A stretch of 64,000 nt of DNA, from contig JAGXIP010000242.1 of NCBI GenBank assembly GCA_024635585.1, forward strand, positions 1 to 64,000. Direction: 5' to 3'. This stretch comes from Saccharicrinis sp. (GTDB lineage Bacteria > Bacteroidota > Bacteroidia > Bacteroidales > Marinilabiliaceae). The translations under genes were made by a program, and so were the position numbers. This document shows positions 27,553 to 36,215 of the stretch, piece after piece (the first letter of the stretch is position 1; every line of letters starts with the position of its first letter). A model generated the notes under the pieces. The model ran no database searches, was not told where the DNA came from, and saw only the letters and a program-made list of their open reading frames with translations.

Positions 27553-27972
27553 ATGATGCCCCACGAATCATTTACTTTTCCTAAAAATGAAAGATTGTGC
27601 AGCCATACGGTAATAGAACTGTTATTTGCCGAAGGGGCTTCTTTCGTGTGCTATCCGTTCCGGGTTATTTACTTACCTACCCAATTACCACAGGATGTGC
27701 AGGTACAAGTAATGTTTAGCATTTCGAAAAAGAGATTTAAACGAGCCATGCATCGTAATTTGTTGAAACGCAAATGTAGAGAGGCATACCGCTTAAATCG
27801 GAAAGAATTTATGGAAGTGCAGCGCCAAAGTGATCAACAAATTGCATTTGCCATGGTTTATATTTCAAGTGAACAGTTATCCTATTCAAAAATATGCAAG
27901 GGCATGATAAAATCCTTGAGTAAATTGAACCAGCAACTACAACATACCAAAGGCAATGATACTATTGAGTAA
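27553..27972 (+). CDS. rnpA: Ribonuclease P protein component
   Basis: 139 residues from this ATG. The [17 protein letters not shown] opening and the conserved RNA-contact helix [23 protein letters not shown] (RNR-type signature around residues 60-82) identify the RNase P protein, which helps the RNA subunit mature tRNA 5' ends. The start at 27523 in the ORF track would translate the terminator hairpin and is rejected; a second ATG at 27556 is equally possible. Its end overlaps yidD by 17 bases. Confidence 0.92.
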   Translation: MMPHESFTFPKNERLCSHTVIELLFAEGASFVCYPFRVIYLPTQLPQDVQVQVMFSISKKRFKRAMHRNLLKRKCREAYRLNRKEFMEVQRQSDQQIAFAMVYISSEQLSYSKICKGMIKSLSKLNQQLQHTKGNDTIE

Positions 27973-28207
27973 GTACTTCGGATATTTAAAGGCTGCAATT
28001 GTTTTTATTTTAATTCTGCCAATAAAATTCTATCAATATGCCCTATCGCCTATGTTGGGTTCATCGTGTCGATATACGCCCACATGCTCCACTTATAGCA
28101 TACAGGCACTTAAAAAACACGGCCCACTAAAAGGAAGTTATCTGGCTATAAAAAGGATACTGAGCTGTAATCCTTGGGGAGGCCATGGGCACGATCCGGT
28201 TCCGTAG
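27956..28207 (+). CDS. yidD: Membrane protein insertion efficiency factor YidD
   Basis: 83 residues with the three family motifs: [20 protein letters not shown], an alternating [10 protein letters not shown] helix, and [13 protein letters not shown] at the end. YidD assists YidC in inserting membrane proteins. The overlap with rnpA is a widely conserved arrangement. Confidence 0.95.
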   Translation: MILLSKYFGYLKAAIVFILILPIKFYQYALSPMLGSSCRYTPTCSTYSIQALKKHGPLKGSYLAIKRILSCNPWGGHGHDPVP

Positions 28208-28363
28208 GTAGAATTATTAAATAGGATCGATCTTTTGTGTAAATACCATCTTTATTAAATCATCATGACCTTTAAACTCATGCTTACTTTTTTCATATTT
28301 TCAACAAAATAGGCTTAGTTAAAGTTAAAAAGCTTATTTTCGTAGGTTAAACAATACATTAAA

Positions 28364-28705
28364 ATGGATTCGACAAGACAAAGCAAAATATCGAGATTGC
28401 TGCTACGCGAACTTAGCGAAATGCTAATGCGCGAAGCAAAACATTGGACTTTAGGTACAATGGTTTCAGTTTCTAAAGTACGTATATCGCCAGATCTAGC
28501 GCTGGCTAAAGTATATATCAGTATATTTCCTTCCGATAAAAAAGAAGAGGTGTATAAAGAAATTAACGACAATCTATCCGGAATGCGCCGTTTCCTTGGC
28601 TTGCGCATTGGTAAACAGATGCGAATAGTACCTAATCTACAATTTTTCATTGACGACTCGTTGGATTATATCGATAACATCGACCGCCTTTTAAAAGACT
28701 CCTAA
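28364..28705 (+). CDS. rbfA: Ribosome-binding factor A
   Basis: 113 residues with the KH-like fold of RbfA. RQSKISRLLLRELSEMLMRE is the first helix; VSKVRISPDLALAKVYISIFP is the central strand pair; RRFLGLRIGKQMRIVPNLQFFIDDS is the end region. It matures the 5' end of 16S rRNA in 30S particles. Its stop overlaps the next start as TAATG, so the methyltransferase is translationally coupled. Confidence 0.93.
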   Translation: MDSTRQSKISRLLLRELSEMLMREAKHWTLGTMVSVSKVRISPDLALAKVYISIFPSDKKEEVYKEINDNLSGMRRFLGLRIGKQMRIVPNLQFFIDDSLDYIDNIDRLLKDS

Positions 28706-29532
28706 TGCAATACGATCCTATTAAAAAAAGTTTGGGCAAGGTGTTCAATGTCTCACCTTGGTCGCGTATTTTGTTCTATAAATTATTGGACTTGCTGTTG
28801 CTGCGATCGTGGCATATTCGGAAGGAAATCAAAGCCTGGAGCAAAAAAGTGAGTGGCGACATAAAAATATTGGACGCAGGTTCGGGTTTCGGACAGTATG
28901 TGTATTATCTCTCTTCGAAAAATAAAACCTGGGATATTACAGGCCTCGATGTTAAAACAGAGCAGATAGCGGATTGCAATTCCTTTTTTGCGAAGATAAA
29001 CCGCAGCGACCGTGTTAGGTTTGCTTATGCTGATTTAACTAAATTTGACCAAGAAGAAATGTACGACTTGGTTGTTTCAGTGGATGTGATGGAGCATATA
29101 GAAGATGACGAAGGTGTTTTTAGGAATGTTTACAAAGCCATGAACCTCGGCGGTATGATGCTTATTTCTACCCCCAGCGATCAGGGAGGTTCAGATGCCC
29201 ATCATCATGAACATGAACACCAGGATGGTGTAACAGGATTTATCGACGAGCATGTGCGTGATGGATATAATATGCAGGAGATTATCCAAAAGCTTAAAAA
29301 AGCTGGTTTTAAAGATGTGGACGCCCGATATTCCTATGGCTGTCCCGGAAGTATATCCTGGAAATTGTCTATGAAATATCCCATCACTATGCTCAATGTA
29401 TCCAAAGTATTTTTTATACTACTGCCATTTTATTATTTGCTTACTTTCCCTATTTCTATGGTTTTAAATATTTGGGATGTACGGGGGCATCATAAAAAAG
29501 GTACGGGGTTGATAGTGAAGGCGTTTAAGTAA
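28705..29532 (+). CDS. Class I SAM-dependent methyltransferase
   Basis: 275 residues. Motif I is ILDAGSGFGQYVYYL (residues about 52-66), the acidic SAM-ribose contact is in DITGLDVKTEQI, and the post-motif is VSVDVMEHIEDD. A His-rich stretch (DAHHHEHEHQD) sits near residue 172 and may bind metal or substrate. A hydrophobic segment (FFILLPFYYLLTFPISMVL) near the C-terminus suggests membrane contact, fitting a lipid or quinone substrate. Substrate unknown. Coupled to rbfA by a one-base overlap. Confidence 0.87.
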   Translation: MQYDPIKKSLGKVFNVSPWSRILFYKLLDLLLLRSWHIRKEIKAWSKKVSGDIKILDAGSGFGQYVYYLSSKNKTWDITGLDVKTEQIADCNSFFAKINRSDRVRFAYADLTKFDQEEMYDLVVSVDVMEHIEDDEGVFRNVYKAMNLGGMMLISTPSDQGGSDAHHHEHEHQDGVTGFIDEHVRDGYNMQEIIQKLKKAGFKDVDARYSYGCPGSISWKLSMKYPITMLNVSKVFFILLPFYYLLTFPISMVLNIWDVRGHHKKGTGLIVKAFK

Positions 29533-29560
29533 TTCTTTCTAAACTAAAGACTAAAAAAAG

Positions 29561-29698
29561 ATGAAAAAATCGATCGCGAATTTTAAATCAGTTTCAAAAC
29601 CAATGCAACGTTTTTGGGGGATAATGATTGTGTTTTTTATTATAGTTTTAGCTAAATGTGGTTTCCATTTCGGCGTTTGGTTAAAAACAATATTATAG
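29561..29698 (+). CDS. Small single-pass membrane protein (below ORF-track cutoff)
   Basis: 45 residues from an ATG 28 bases after the methyltransferase stop, preceded by an A/G-rich stretch. Layout: basic N-terminus (MKKSIANFKSVSKPMQRF), one hydrophobic helix (WGIMIVFFIIVLAKCGFHF), short tail. The ordering positive-inside then helix is what a real small membrane protein shows. Likely part of the rbfA-methyltransferase transcript. Not recognised as a family. Confidence 0.5.
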   Translation: MKKSIANFKSVSKPMQRFWGIMIVFFIIVLAKCGFHFGVWLKTIL

Positions 29699-29794
29699 CA
29701 TCATTTTTTAAACATTTAGTATGTATAATTAAGAAATCGTCAGTTTGATTTATATCATCTTGAAATGCAATTTGTAATTATATGGCCTTAATCT

Positions 29795-31027
29795 ATGAAA
29801 CTCATCATACAAATAGCGCTCAAGTTTCTTTTCGGTAAAAAGTCGAAGGGAATTATCAATACCATCTCCACTATTTCTATTGTTGGGGTTGGTGTGGGTT
29901 CGCTTGCCTTGCTGATAGTGCTTTCCGTCTTTAATGGCTTGCACGGATTAATTGGCAGTCTTTATGGTTCCTTCGACCCCGATTTTAAAGTAATTGCCGC
30001 CGAGGGCAAACTTTTCTCCATCGATTCACTAAATATCCAAGAAATACGCAACTTGGAGGATGTTCTTCAGGTTTCGCCAGTAGTACAGGATAATGCACTT
30101 CTTAAATATAACCAACGTATGGTAACGGGTATGGTGATGGGTGTCGATACTACTTTTTCGCAGGTAAGCCGTTTGGATTCTATTATTATTGATGGTAAAT
30201 TTAATATCAAAGATGATTTTGGTTACGGTGGAGCCATCGGCTTTGAGCTTGCCGACCAACTGAACGTGCGACCCACGTTTATGACTCCCTTGGCAATTTA
30301 TGTTCCTCAACGAAACAAAAAAATTAGTCTTAGCATGCCATATGAGGCTTTTAACACCGATTATGTGCATCCCAAAGGCATTTTTATGGTTAAGCAAAAA
30401 GAGTATGATTCGCAATACCTCATTATAGATATTGAGCTGGCTCGCAGATTATTTGAATATAAACCCAATGAGCTTAGCTATTTGGCAATTGGCCTTAAAC
30501 CAGGTGCCTCTGTGGAGGGGGTGCAACGAAAAATAGAAGAAATAGTGGGTAAGGCCTATCAAGTTAAGAACAGACAGCAGCAACATGCCAGTTTTTATAA
30601 AATGATGGGGGTCGAAAAGTTGATGTCCTATCTTATTCTTTGTTTTATTTTGATTATAGCAACCTTTAACTTGATTGGTACCATGTCGATGCTCATTTTT
30701 GATAAGAAAGAGGGTATCAAAACACTAAAGAGTATAGGTGCCGATAAAAAAATGATTACCCGTATCTTCCTGGTAGAAGGATGGTTGATTTCGCTCATTG
30801 GTGTTATATCAGGAGTTGCTTTAGGTGTTATCTTGGTGTTGGCGCAAGAGTATCTGGGGCTTATAAAATTTGCAGGTGGCGGTAACTTTGTGGTAGATGC
30901 CTATCCTGTAAAACTTCTTTTGTCCGATATTGTTATCACTGTAGTAACGGTTAGTTCCATTGGTTTTCTGGCTACCATGTATCCTGTAAAAGTAATTGTG
31001 CGCAACTATTACGATGAAGCAAAGTAG
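29795..31027 (+). CDS. FtsX/LolE-type ABC transporter permease
   Basis: 410 residues with the MacB/LolE layout. An N-terminal membrane helix (TISTISIVGVGVGSLALLIVL) is followed by a large periplasmic domain (about 50-265). Three further helices follow (LILCFILIIATFNLIGTMSM, LISLIGVISGVALGVILVL, IVITVVTVSSIGFLATMYPV). The family extracts lipoproteins for export to the outer membrane or drives other extracytoplasmic processes. No ATPase gene is adjacent. Placement after rbfA is common in Bacteroidota. Confidence 0.88.
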   Translation: MKLIIQIALKFLFGKKSKGIINTISTISIVGVGVGSLALLIVLSVFNGLHGLIGSLYGSFDPDFKVIAAEGKLFSIDSLNIQEIRNLEDVLQVSPVVQDNALLKYNQRMVTGMVMGVDTTFSQVSRLDSIIIDGKFNIKDDFGYGGAIGFELADQLNVRPTFMTPLAIYVPQRNKKISLSMPYEAFNTDYVHPKGIFMVKQKEYDSQYLIIDIELARRLFEYKPNELSYLAIGLKPGASVEGVQRKIEEIVGKAYQVKNRQQQHASFYKMMGVEKLMSYLILCFILIIATFNLIGTMSMLIFDKKEGIKTLKSIGADKKMITRIFLVEGWLISLIGVISGVALGVILVLAQEYLGLIKFAGGGNFVVDAYPVKLLLSDIVITVVTVSSIGFLATMYPVKVIVRNYYDEAK

Positions 31028-31044
31028 ATGTTAAAAAGCACTGC

Positions 31045-31188
31045 TTTTTTTCGTTTGTATGTACATGTCTCTTGATACTTTCCGCTAAGGCTGGATAGTT
31101 TATATGTTAATAATCAAACTTTTACACTCATGTCTTGATACTCATATCTTGATACTTGATTCTTGTGTCTTGATACTAATTTCTGAAA
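31045..31188. repeat. Degenerate TCTTGATACT repeats
   Basis: Four or more imperfect units of TCTTGATACT lie at about 31070-31175, spaced irregularly (13-60 bases). This kind of decayed short repeat recurs in other gaps of the window with different units. No gene. Confidence 0.55.
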
Positions 31189-31863
31189 ATGATGAAGAAA
31201 ACAGCTATTATACTTGGAGCTACAGGTTTAACAGGAAGTTTGCTCTTAAATAAATTGGTACAGGATGAAAGTTATGCCAGTATTAAACTTTTCTCGCGAA
31301 AATCAACTGGTATCAGTTCACCCAAAATCAAGGAATTTATTGGCGACGTACTTCATTTAGATGATTTTAAAGAGGACTTTATGGCCGATGTGGTATTTTG
31401 CTGTATTGGTACTACCGCAGCAAAAACCAAAGATAGAGCGCTTTATAAAGCCATAGATATGGGCATACCCACAAAGGCGGCTCAACTTTGCAAGTTAAAC
31501 AGCATCCCTGTTTTTATAGTTGTTTCGGCCATGGGAGCTAATGCCAGTAGTCATATTTTTTATAATCGCACGAAAGGTCAAATGGAGGAAGCCGTTTTGA
31601 GCCAACAAATACCTGTTACGCATATTTTAAGACCATCTCTTATAATTGGCAATCGACCCGAAAATAGAATGGGAGAGAAAGTGGCTGCATGGATGATGAA
31701 AATACTGAACCCTTTATTTGTTGGTAAACTTAAAAAGTACCGTTCCATTAAAGCTGAAAGCATAGCTACGGCCATGCTCTTGCTGGCTAAAACAAAAAGT
31801 AAGATACCCGTAATTGTTGAATCAGATAAGATTCAACAAATAGCAGAGAACGACAGGAAATAA
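31189..31863 (+). CDS. NAD(P)H-binding oxidoreductase (atypical SDR, HTATIP2-like)
   Basis: 224 residues. GATGLTGSLLLNKL is the dinucleotide loop (TGxxGxxG), VVFCCIGTTAAKTKDRALYKAID resembles HTATIP2/YwnB-like proteins, and VSAMGANASSHIFYNRTKGQME contains the Y-x-x-x-K-like catalytic pair (YNRTK). LRPSLIIGNR follows. A second ATG (31192) could be the start. Substrate not known. Confidence 0.85.
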   Translation: MMKKTAIILGATGLTGSLLLNKLVQDESYASIKLFSRKSTGISSPKIKEFIGDVLHLDDFKEDFMADVVFCCIGTTAAKTKDRALYKAIDMGIPTKAAQLCKLNSIPVFIVVSAMGANASSHIFYNRTKGQMEEAVLSQQIPVTHILRPSLIIGNRPENRMGEKVAAWMMKILNPLFVGKLKKYRSIKAESIATAMLLLAKTKSKIPVIVESDKIQQIAENDRK

Positions 31864-32044
31864 CAAGCTATCCCAAATTCCTTTAAAAACCAATGGTTAA
31901 TGCTGGACTTTTAATCTCATCGGTATTTGCTTTTTATCTATAAAATAGTCAAATTCGACAAAGTATTTTTTTAATTGTATCAAAATAGCCTATTTTTAGA
32001 TCATATATGGTAATAAAAATACTGGTCAAAAATATTTTAAGGTC
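31864..32044. other. Intergenic stretch, nothing recognised
   Basis: AT-rich, no gene, no clear promoter box or hairpin. It runs into repeat copy C, which fills the rest of the gap before the acyl carrier protein gene. Confidence 0.4.
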
Positions 32045-32182
32045 ATGAAACGAGCCATGAGAGTTGTCTATCACATAACCTGTCCCGTCTTAGCGGGATG
32101 AGAATGATTGTAATGGCGAGTTCCCCCGAATCAAGTTCGGGGCAAGCTATGTGTCAAAAAAATCAATTATAAACATATGAAA
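32045..32182 (+). repeat. ATGAAA-bounded repeat, copy C, upstream of the ACP gene
   Basis: Begins ATGAAACGAGCCATGAGAG and ends on the ATGAAA that starts the acyl carrier protein gene. It holds two inserted palindromes: CCTGTCCCGTC...GCGGGA after CACATA (same family as in copy A), and CCCCGAATCAAGTTCGGGG after GAGTTCC. The in-frame leader starting with GTG reads MSKKINYKHMK. The inner stem is weaker here (GAGAG/CTATC). Confidence 0.85.
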
Positions 32183-32413
32183 GAAGAAATACGAAATTTT
32201 ATTGCAGAAACTGCATTTAGCGATCCATCTGTTATTAAAGATGATACTTTGATATTTGATGAAGGTATCTTCGATTCTATGGGTTTGTTGGGGCTTATTA
32301 ACTTTATCGAAAGCGAATATAATATCGTAACCGAGGATAATGATTTGCAAGAGGAAAACTTTGGTAGCGTAGAAAGGATTGTTTGTTTTATTCAGAAAAA
32401 ATTGGCTGCCTAA
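32177..32413 (+). CDS. Acyl carrier protein
   Basis: 78 residues, acidic, four-helix ACP fold. The 4'-phosphopantetheine attachment serine is in FDSMGLLGLINF near residue 36 (DSMG in place of the usual DSL). It is not the fatty-acid AcpP type by sequence or context; it begins the set asnB, nadE-like, AMP ligase, so it probably carries an activated acyl or aminoacyl group for amide formation. A start 27 bases upstream (GTG) would add the repeat-derived leader MSKKINYKH. Confidence 0.88.
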   Translation: MKEEIRNFIAETAFSDPSVIKDDTLIFDEGIFDSMGLLGLINFIESEYNIVTEDNDLQEENFGSVERIVCFIQKKLAA

Positions 32414-32502
32414 TTGCTTCATTTAGTGATTAGTTGTCAACCATATGCTTTAAGCTAATAACTATAGCTAATACCTAATCCCTTAACCCTAGAGCTATTG
32501 AA

Positions 32503-34478
32503 ATGTGCGGAATCGCAGGATTTATAAATACAGGAAAAGTTAACCAACCAAAGCATGTTTTAAATGCCATGCTCACCCGCATTCGTCACAGAGGGCCTGA
32601 TGAGTGTGGCCTTTATCTAACAGATAATGCTTGTGTTGGTAGTGTAAGATTGAGTATTGTAGATTTAGAAAGTGGACAGCAACCTTTAAGTACACCCGAT
32701 GGAAGATACTGGATTGCATATAACGGCGAGGTATATAACCATCCGGAACTCAGGAGTATGTTGCAAAAAAAGGGCATCGTTTCCTTACCCGTTGCGACAC
32801 CGAAGTGGTTTTACACATGTACCAAGAATATGGTGCAGATGGTCTAAACCAATTAAACGGACAGTTTGCCATAGCCATATGGGACAGCCTTAAAAAGGAG
32901 CTATTTTTAGCACGTGACCGGTTTGGTATCCGACCCTTATATTATACAAAAACTAAATCTGACTTTGTTTTTGCTTCTGAAATAAAAGCCCTATTTGAAT
33001 TTCCCGGGGTGCATAGGAATATAAATGCATCAGGATTATCACAAGTATTTACTTTTTGGACAACGTTAAGCCCTCAAACTGCATTCGAAAATATATTTGA
33101 ACTTCCCGCAGGCCATTATGCATTGGTGCGAGATGGCAATATTACAATTAATCCATATTGGAGCCTTACGTTTGATAGCTCACGACAAATATCATTAGCA
33201 GATGCCACGGATCAGTTTGAAGCCCTGTTTCGCGATTCACTGGCATTGCGCATGAGAGCAGATGTGCCTGTAGCCGCATACCTGAGTGGCGGTATAGATT
33301 CAACAAGCACCACAGCCTTTATTAAAAAAATGTTCCCCGATAAATTGAATACTTTTTCCATCGGTTTCGAACAAAAGGATTTTGACGAGTCGGTATATCA
33401 AAATGAGGTAGCCAATTTCTTTGATACAAATCATCATTCGGTAATTTTTAAAAACCAGGATGTGGTCGATTTATTTGAAAAAGTGATTTGGCATACAGAA
33501 ATTCCTGTGCTACGAACAGCACCGTTCCCGATGTATAAATTGTCGAAATTGGTGCGAGATAATGGAATAAAAGTGGTGATTACAGGCGAGGGAGCCGATG
33601 AAATGTTGGGAGGATATAATATTTTTAAGGAGGCTATCATTCGGCACTTTTGGGCTAAGTATCCTGGATCTAAAATTAGGCCTCTTTTGCTTAAAAGACT
33701 TTATCCTTACCTGCCTCAGTTAAATGAGGGAGGTGCAAGTAAGCTCAAAATGTTTTTTGGCTACAAACTTTCTGATACACAGTCACCCGTGTACTCCCAT
33801 TTGTTAAGATGGAAGAATACGAGTAGGATTTGTAATTTTTACTCACAGGGATTTATGGAGCAGGCTGGTAATTTGGATTTGGTAAGTGCCTACGCAAACA
33901 AGATTTCATCAAAAGTGGCAACTTATACGCCCCTGGCCAAAGCGCAGTATATTGAGTCGAATGTATTTATGTCGGGATATTTACTCTCGTCGCAGGGCGA
34001 TAGGGTAAGTATGGCAAATTCGGTGGAAGGAAGGTATCCATTTTTAGATCATAGACTCGCCGAGTTTTGTTCCAATCTTCCCGACCAGTTAAAGATTTCG
34101 GGTCTCGACGAAAAATACTTGCTTAAGCAAGTGGTAAAAGATGTAATCCCGGCATCCGTATTAAAAAGACCAAAGCAGGCGTACAGAGCTCCCATTTCGC
34201 AAGCGTTATTGCACGATAAAACAGGTTTTGTAGCTAATTATCTTTCGGAAAAACGATTAAAAGAAACAGGTGTTTTCGACCCTTCGAGCGTTGATAAACT
34301 AATGCAAAAGTTAAAGAAAGGTTCTGGTGTAAACGAGGTGGACAATATGGCCTTAATGGGTATCCTTTCCACACAGGTGCTAAACGAAATTTATGTAAAA
34401 AAGTATAGGTGTTTACGGAAAGATGAGATAAGTCAAGGAAGAGTGATGAACGAAACTTACAGCGAAAACAATTTATAA
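32503..34478 (+). CDS. asnB: Asparagine synthetase-type glutamine amidotransferase, two frames joined at A AAA AAG
   Basis: Two overlapping ORFs (32503-32847 and 32805-34478) make one protein of about 658 residues. The first half starts MCGIAGFI, with Cys2 the glutaminase nucleophile, and RIRHRGPDECG. The second carries the synthetase part: YLSGGIDSTSTTAF (SGGxDS ATP loop) and GEGADEMLGGYNIF. The frames meet at A AAA AAG (32766-32772). A -1 shift there gives GHRFLTRCDTEVVLHM, restoring the family sequence exactly. An AGGAG lies 9 bases upstream. Either programmed frameshifting, a one-A deletion, or a homopolymer read error. Product transfers glutamine nitrogen to an acyl-adenylate. Confidence 0.85.
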
Positions 34479-34540
34479 AAATAAAGTCAGCTTAGAATTA
34501 ATATTTTGTGCTGGCCAATAGAGCTTAGTTAAATTTTATA

Positions 34541-35557
34541 TTGATGATAAAAAATCGCAAACCATTCACAAAAAATATCCTTCATTTGGAAAACATAGAT
34601 GAAGTGATAGAAAATATATGTGTCCAATTACAAGAGGATGTTTATAAAAGATTCCGACGTTATGGTGGGGTCATAGGTATTAGCGGAGGTATCGACTCAT
34701 CTGTCACTTTGGCCTTGGCTGTTAAGGCTTTTGGATCCGATAAACTTCTGGGCATCATGTTGCCCGAAACAGATTCGAGCCCCGATAGCGAGCAACTGGC
34801 TCGTGAATTAGCAGATAAATTCGGAGTGAAAAGTATCGTGGAAAACATCAGTGCCGCGTTGGACGGATTTGGTTGTTATCGCAGAAGGGATGAGGCTGTT
34901 AAAAGGGTGATCCCGGAGTACGACCCAAAGGTGGACAAAATGAAAGTAGTTATCCCAAAGGAATTTGTCAAAAAAAATATGCCACCGGTACATTTTGTTT
35001 CGGTTACGTTTAAAGATGGCACCGAAAAACAGATCCGTCTGCCTATGGAAGAATACCTGCAAATTGTGGCTGCCTCTAATTTTAAACAACGCAGCCGTGC
35101 CAATATGTTATATTATCATGCCGAAGCTTTAAATTATTCGGTGTTAGGAACGCCAAATAAACACGAGGTGCAGCAAGGTTTTTTCGTAAAGTACGGTGAT
35201 GGAGCTGCCGATGTGATGCCAATAGGAAATTTGTATAAAACGCAAGTGTATCAAATAGCCCGGTATTTGGGAGTGCCCAAGTCCATTATAGATCGTACAC
35301 CTACCACCGATACCTATTCGGCAGAGCAAACTCAGGAGGAGTTCTTTTACCAAATGCCTTTTGCAAAGATGGATTTACTTTGGTATGCATGGGAAAACGA
35401 ATATTTACCCGATGAAGTAGCCCCTGTTATGGATATGACTATGGATGAGGTGAGCAATATTTATAAGAATTTTGCCCGCAAACAAAAAACTACGGAGTAT
35501 TTACGAACAGCACCACTGCATCATTACGGTGTGGATGGTATAATTAGGATATCTTAA
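34541..35557 (+). CDS. nadE: NAD+ synthase-like ATP-dependent amidase/synthetase
   Basis: 338 residues. GVIGISGGIDSSVTLAL is the SGGxDS pyrophosphatase loop (residues about 45-61), with LGTPNKHEVQQGFFVKYGDGAADVMPIG matching the NadE active-site region. No glutaminase domain is present, so ammonia would come from elsewhere. It is longer than housekeeping NH3-dependent NadE (about 270), with an insertion (VKRVIPEYDPKVDKMKVVIP...) after residue 115. It lies 62 bases after asnB and could be a dedicated ligase of this set instead of, or as well as, the housekeeping NAD synthase. Confidence 0.85.
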   Translation: MMIKNRKPFTKNILHLENIDEVIENICVQLQEDVYKRFRRYGGVIGISGGIDSSVTLALAVKAFGSDKLLGIMLPETDSSPDSEQLARELADKFGVKSIVENISAALDGFGCYRRRDEAVKRVIPEYDPKVDKMKVVIPKEFVKKNMPPVHFVSVTFKDGTEKQIRLPMEEYLQIVAASNFKQRSRANMLYYHAEALNYSVLGTPNKHEVQQGFFVKYGDGAADVMPIGNLYKTQVYQIARYLGVPKSIIDRTPTTDTYSAEQTQEEFFYQMPFAKMDLLWYAWENEYLPDEVAPVMDMTMDEVSNIYKNFARKQKTTEYLRTAPLHHYGVDGIIRIS

Positions 35558-35597
35558 GTCATATTAATGTTGTGTTTATCGTTAACGAAACCGTCTT

Positions 35598-36179
35598 ATG
35601 CAAGAGTTAGAAAACTTTAAAAAAGAATTATTAACAATCGATTTGGTAAGGGCAAATGTTTTTGGAATTTTAATACTATTTCCTATTGTCTTAATTTTTG
35701 GGTTACCTTATTATTTACTTTGGAATCCTGATATAAATGTTAAGGTTTTTATTGAAACCGTTGAGCCACAAGAGGCTATGTCTAGGATGCTGTTTACTGT
35801 AGGTTTTTTGTTAATAGGAATTGTTGTACACGAATTAATTCATGGAATCACTTGGGCTCGGTTTGCCCATAGCGGATTTAAGTCAATTAAGTTTGGAGTT
35901 TTGTGGAAAATGCTAACTCCTTATTGTCACTGTAAAGAGCCTTTAAAAGTGAAACATTATTTTTGGGGAGCAATAACACCTGCGCTTGTTTTAGGATTTA
36001 TTCCTTCAATTGTAGCAATATTTATCGGGAATCTAGGAATGTTAATATTTGGAATTTTTTTCACTATGGCAGCAGGTGGAGATTTTTTGATAATTAACCT
36101 AATCAGAAAGGAAAACATGGATGCTTTAGTGCTTGATCATCCATCTGAAGCGGGTTGTTATATCTATAGAAAACTTTAA
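35598..36179 (+). CDS. DUF3267 putative membrane metalloprotease
   Basis: 193 residues. The zinc motif HELIHGITW (HExxH) lies near residue 79 between membrane helices (FGILILFPIVLIFGLPYYLLW; MLFTVGFLLIGIVV; ITPALVLGFIPSIVAIFI; GMLIFGIFFTMAAGGDFLIINL). It ends with LDHPSEAGCYIY, typical of DUF3267. Its codon use is more AT-rich than its neighbours nadE and the AMP ligase, so it looks inserted into that set. A shortened relative may remain at 52153-52317. Confidence 0.85.
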   Translation: MQELENFKKELLTIDLVRANVFGILILFPIVLIFGLPYYLLWNPDINVKVFIETVEPQEAMSRMLFTVGFLLIGIVVHELIHGITWARFAHSGFKSIKFGVLWKMLTPYCHCKEPLKVKHYFWGAITPALVLGFIPSIVAIFIGNLGMLIFGIFFTMAAGGDFLIINLIRKENMDALVLDHPSEAGCYIYRKL

Positions 36180-36215
36180 TCTGAATTAAAAATAAAAATT
36201 TAGCATTTCCCGCCC

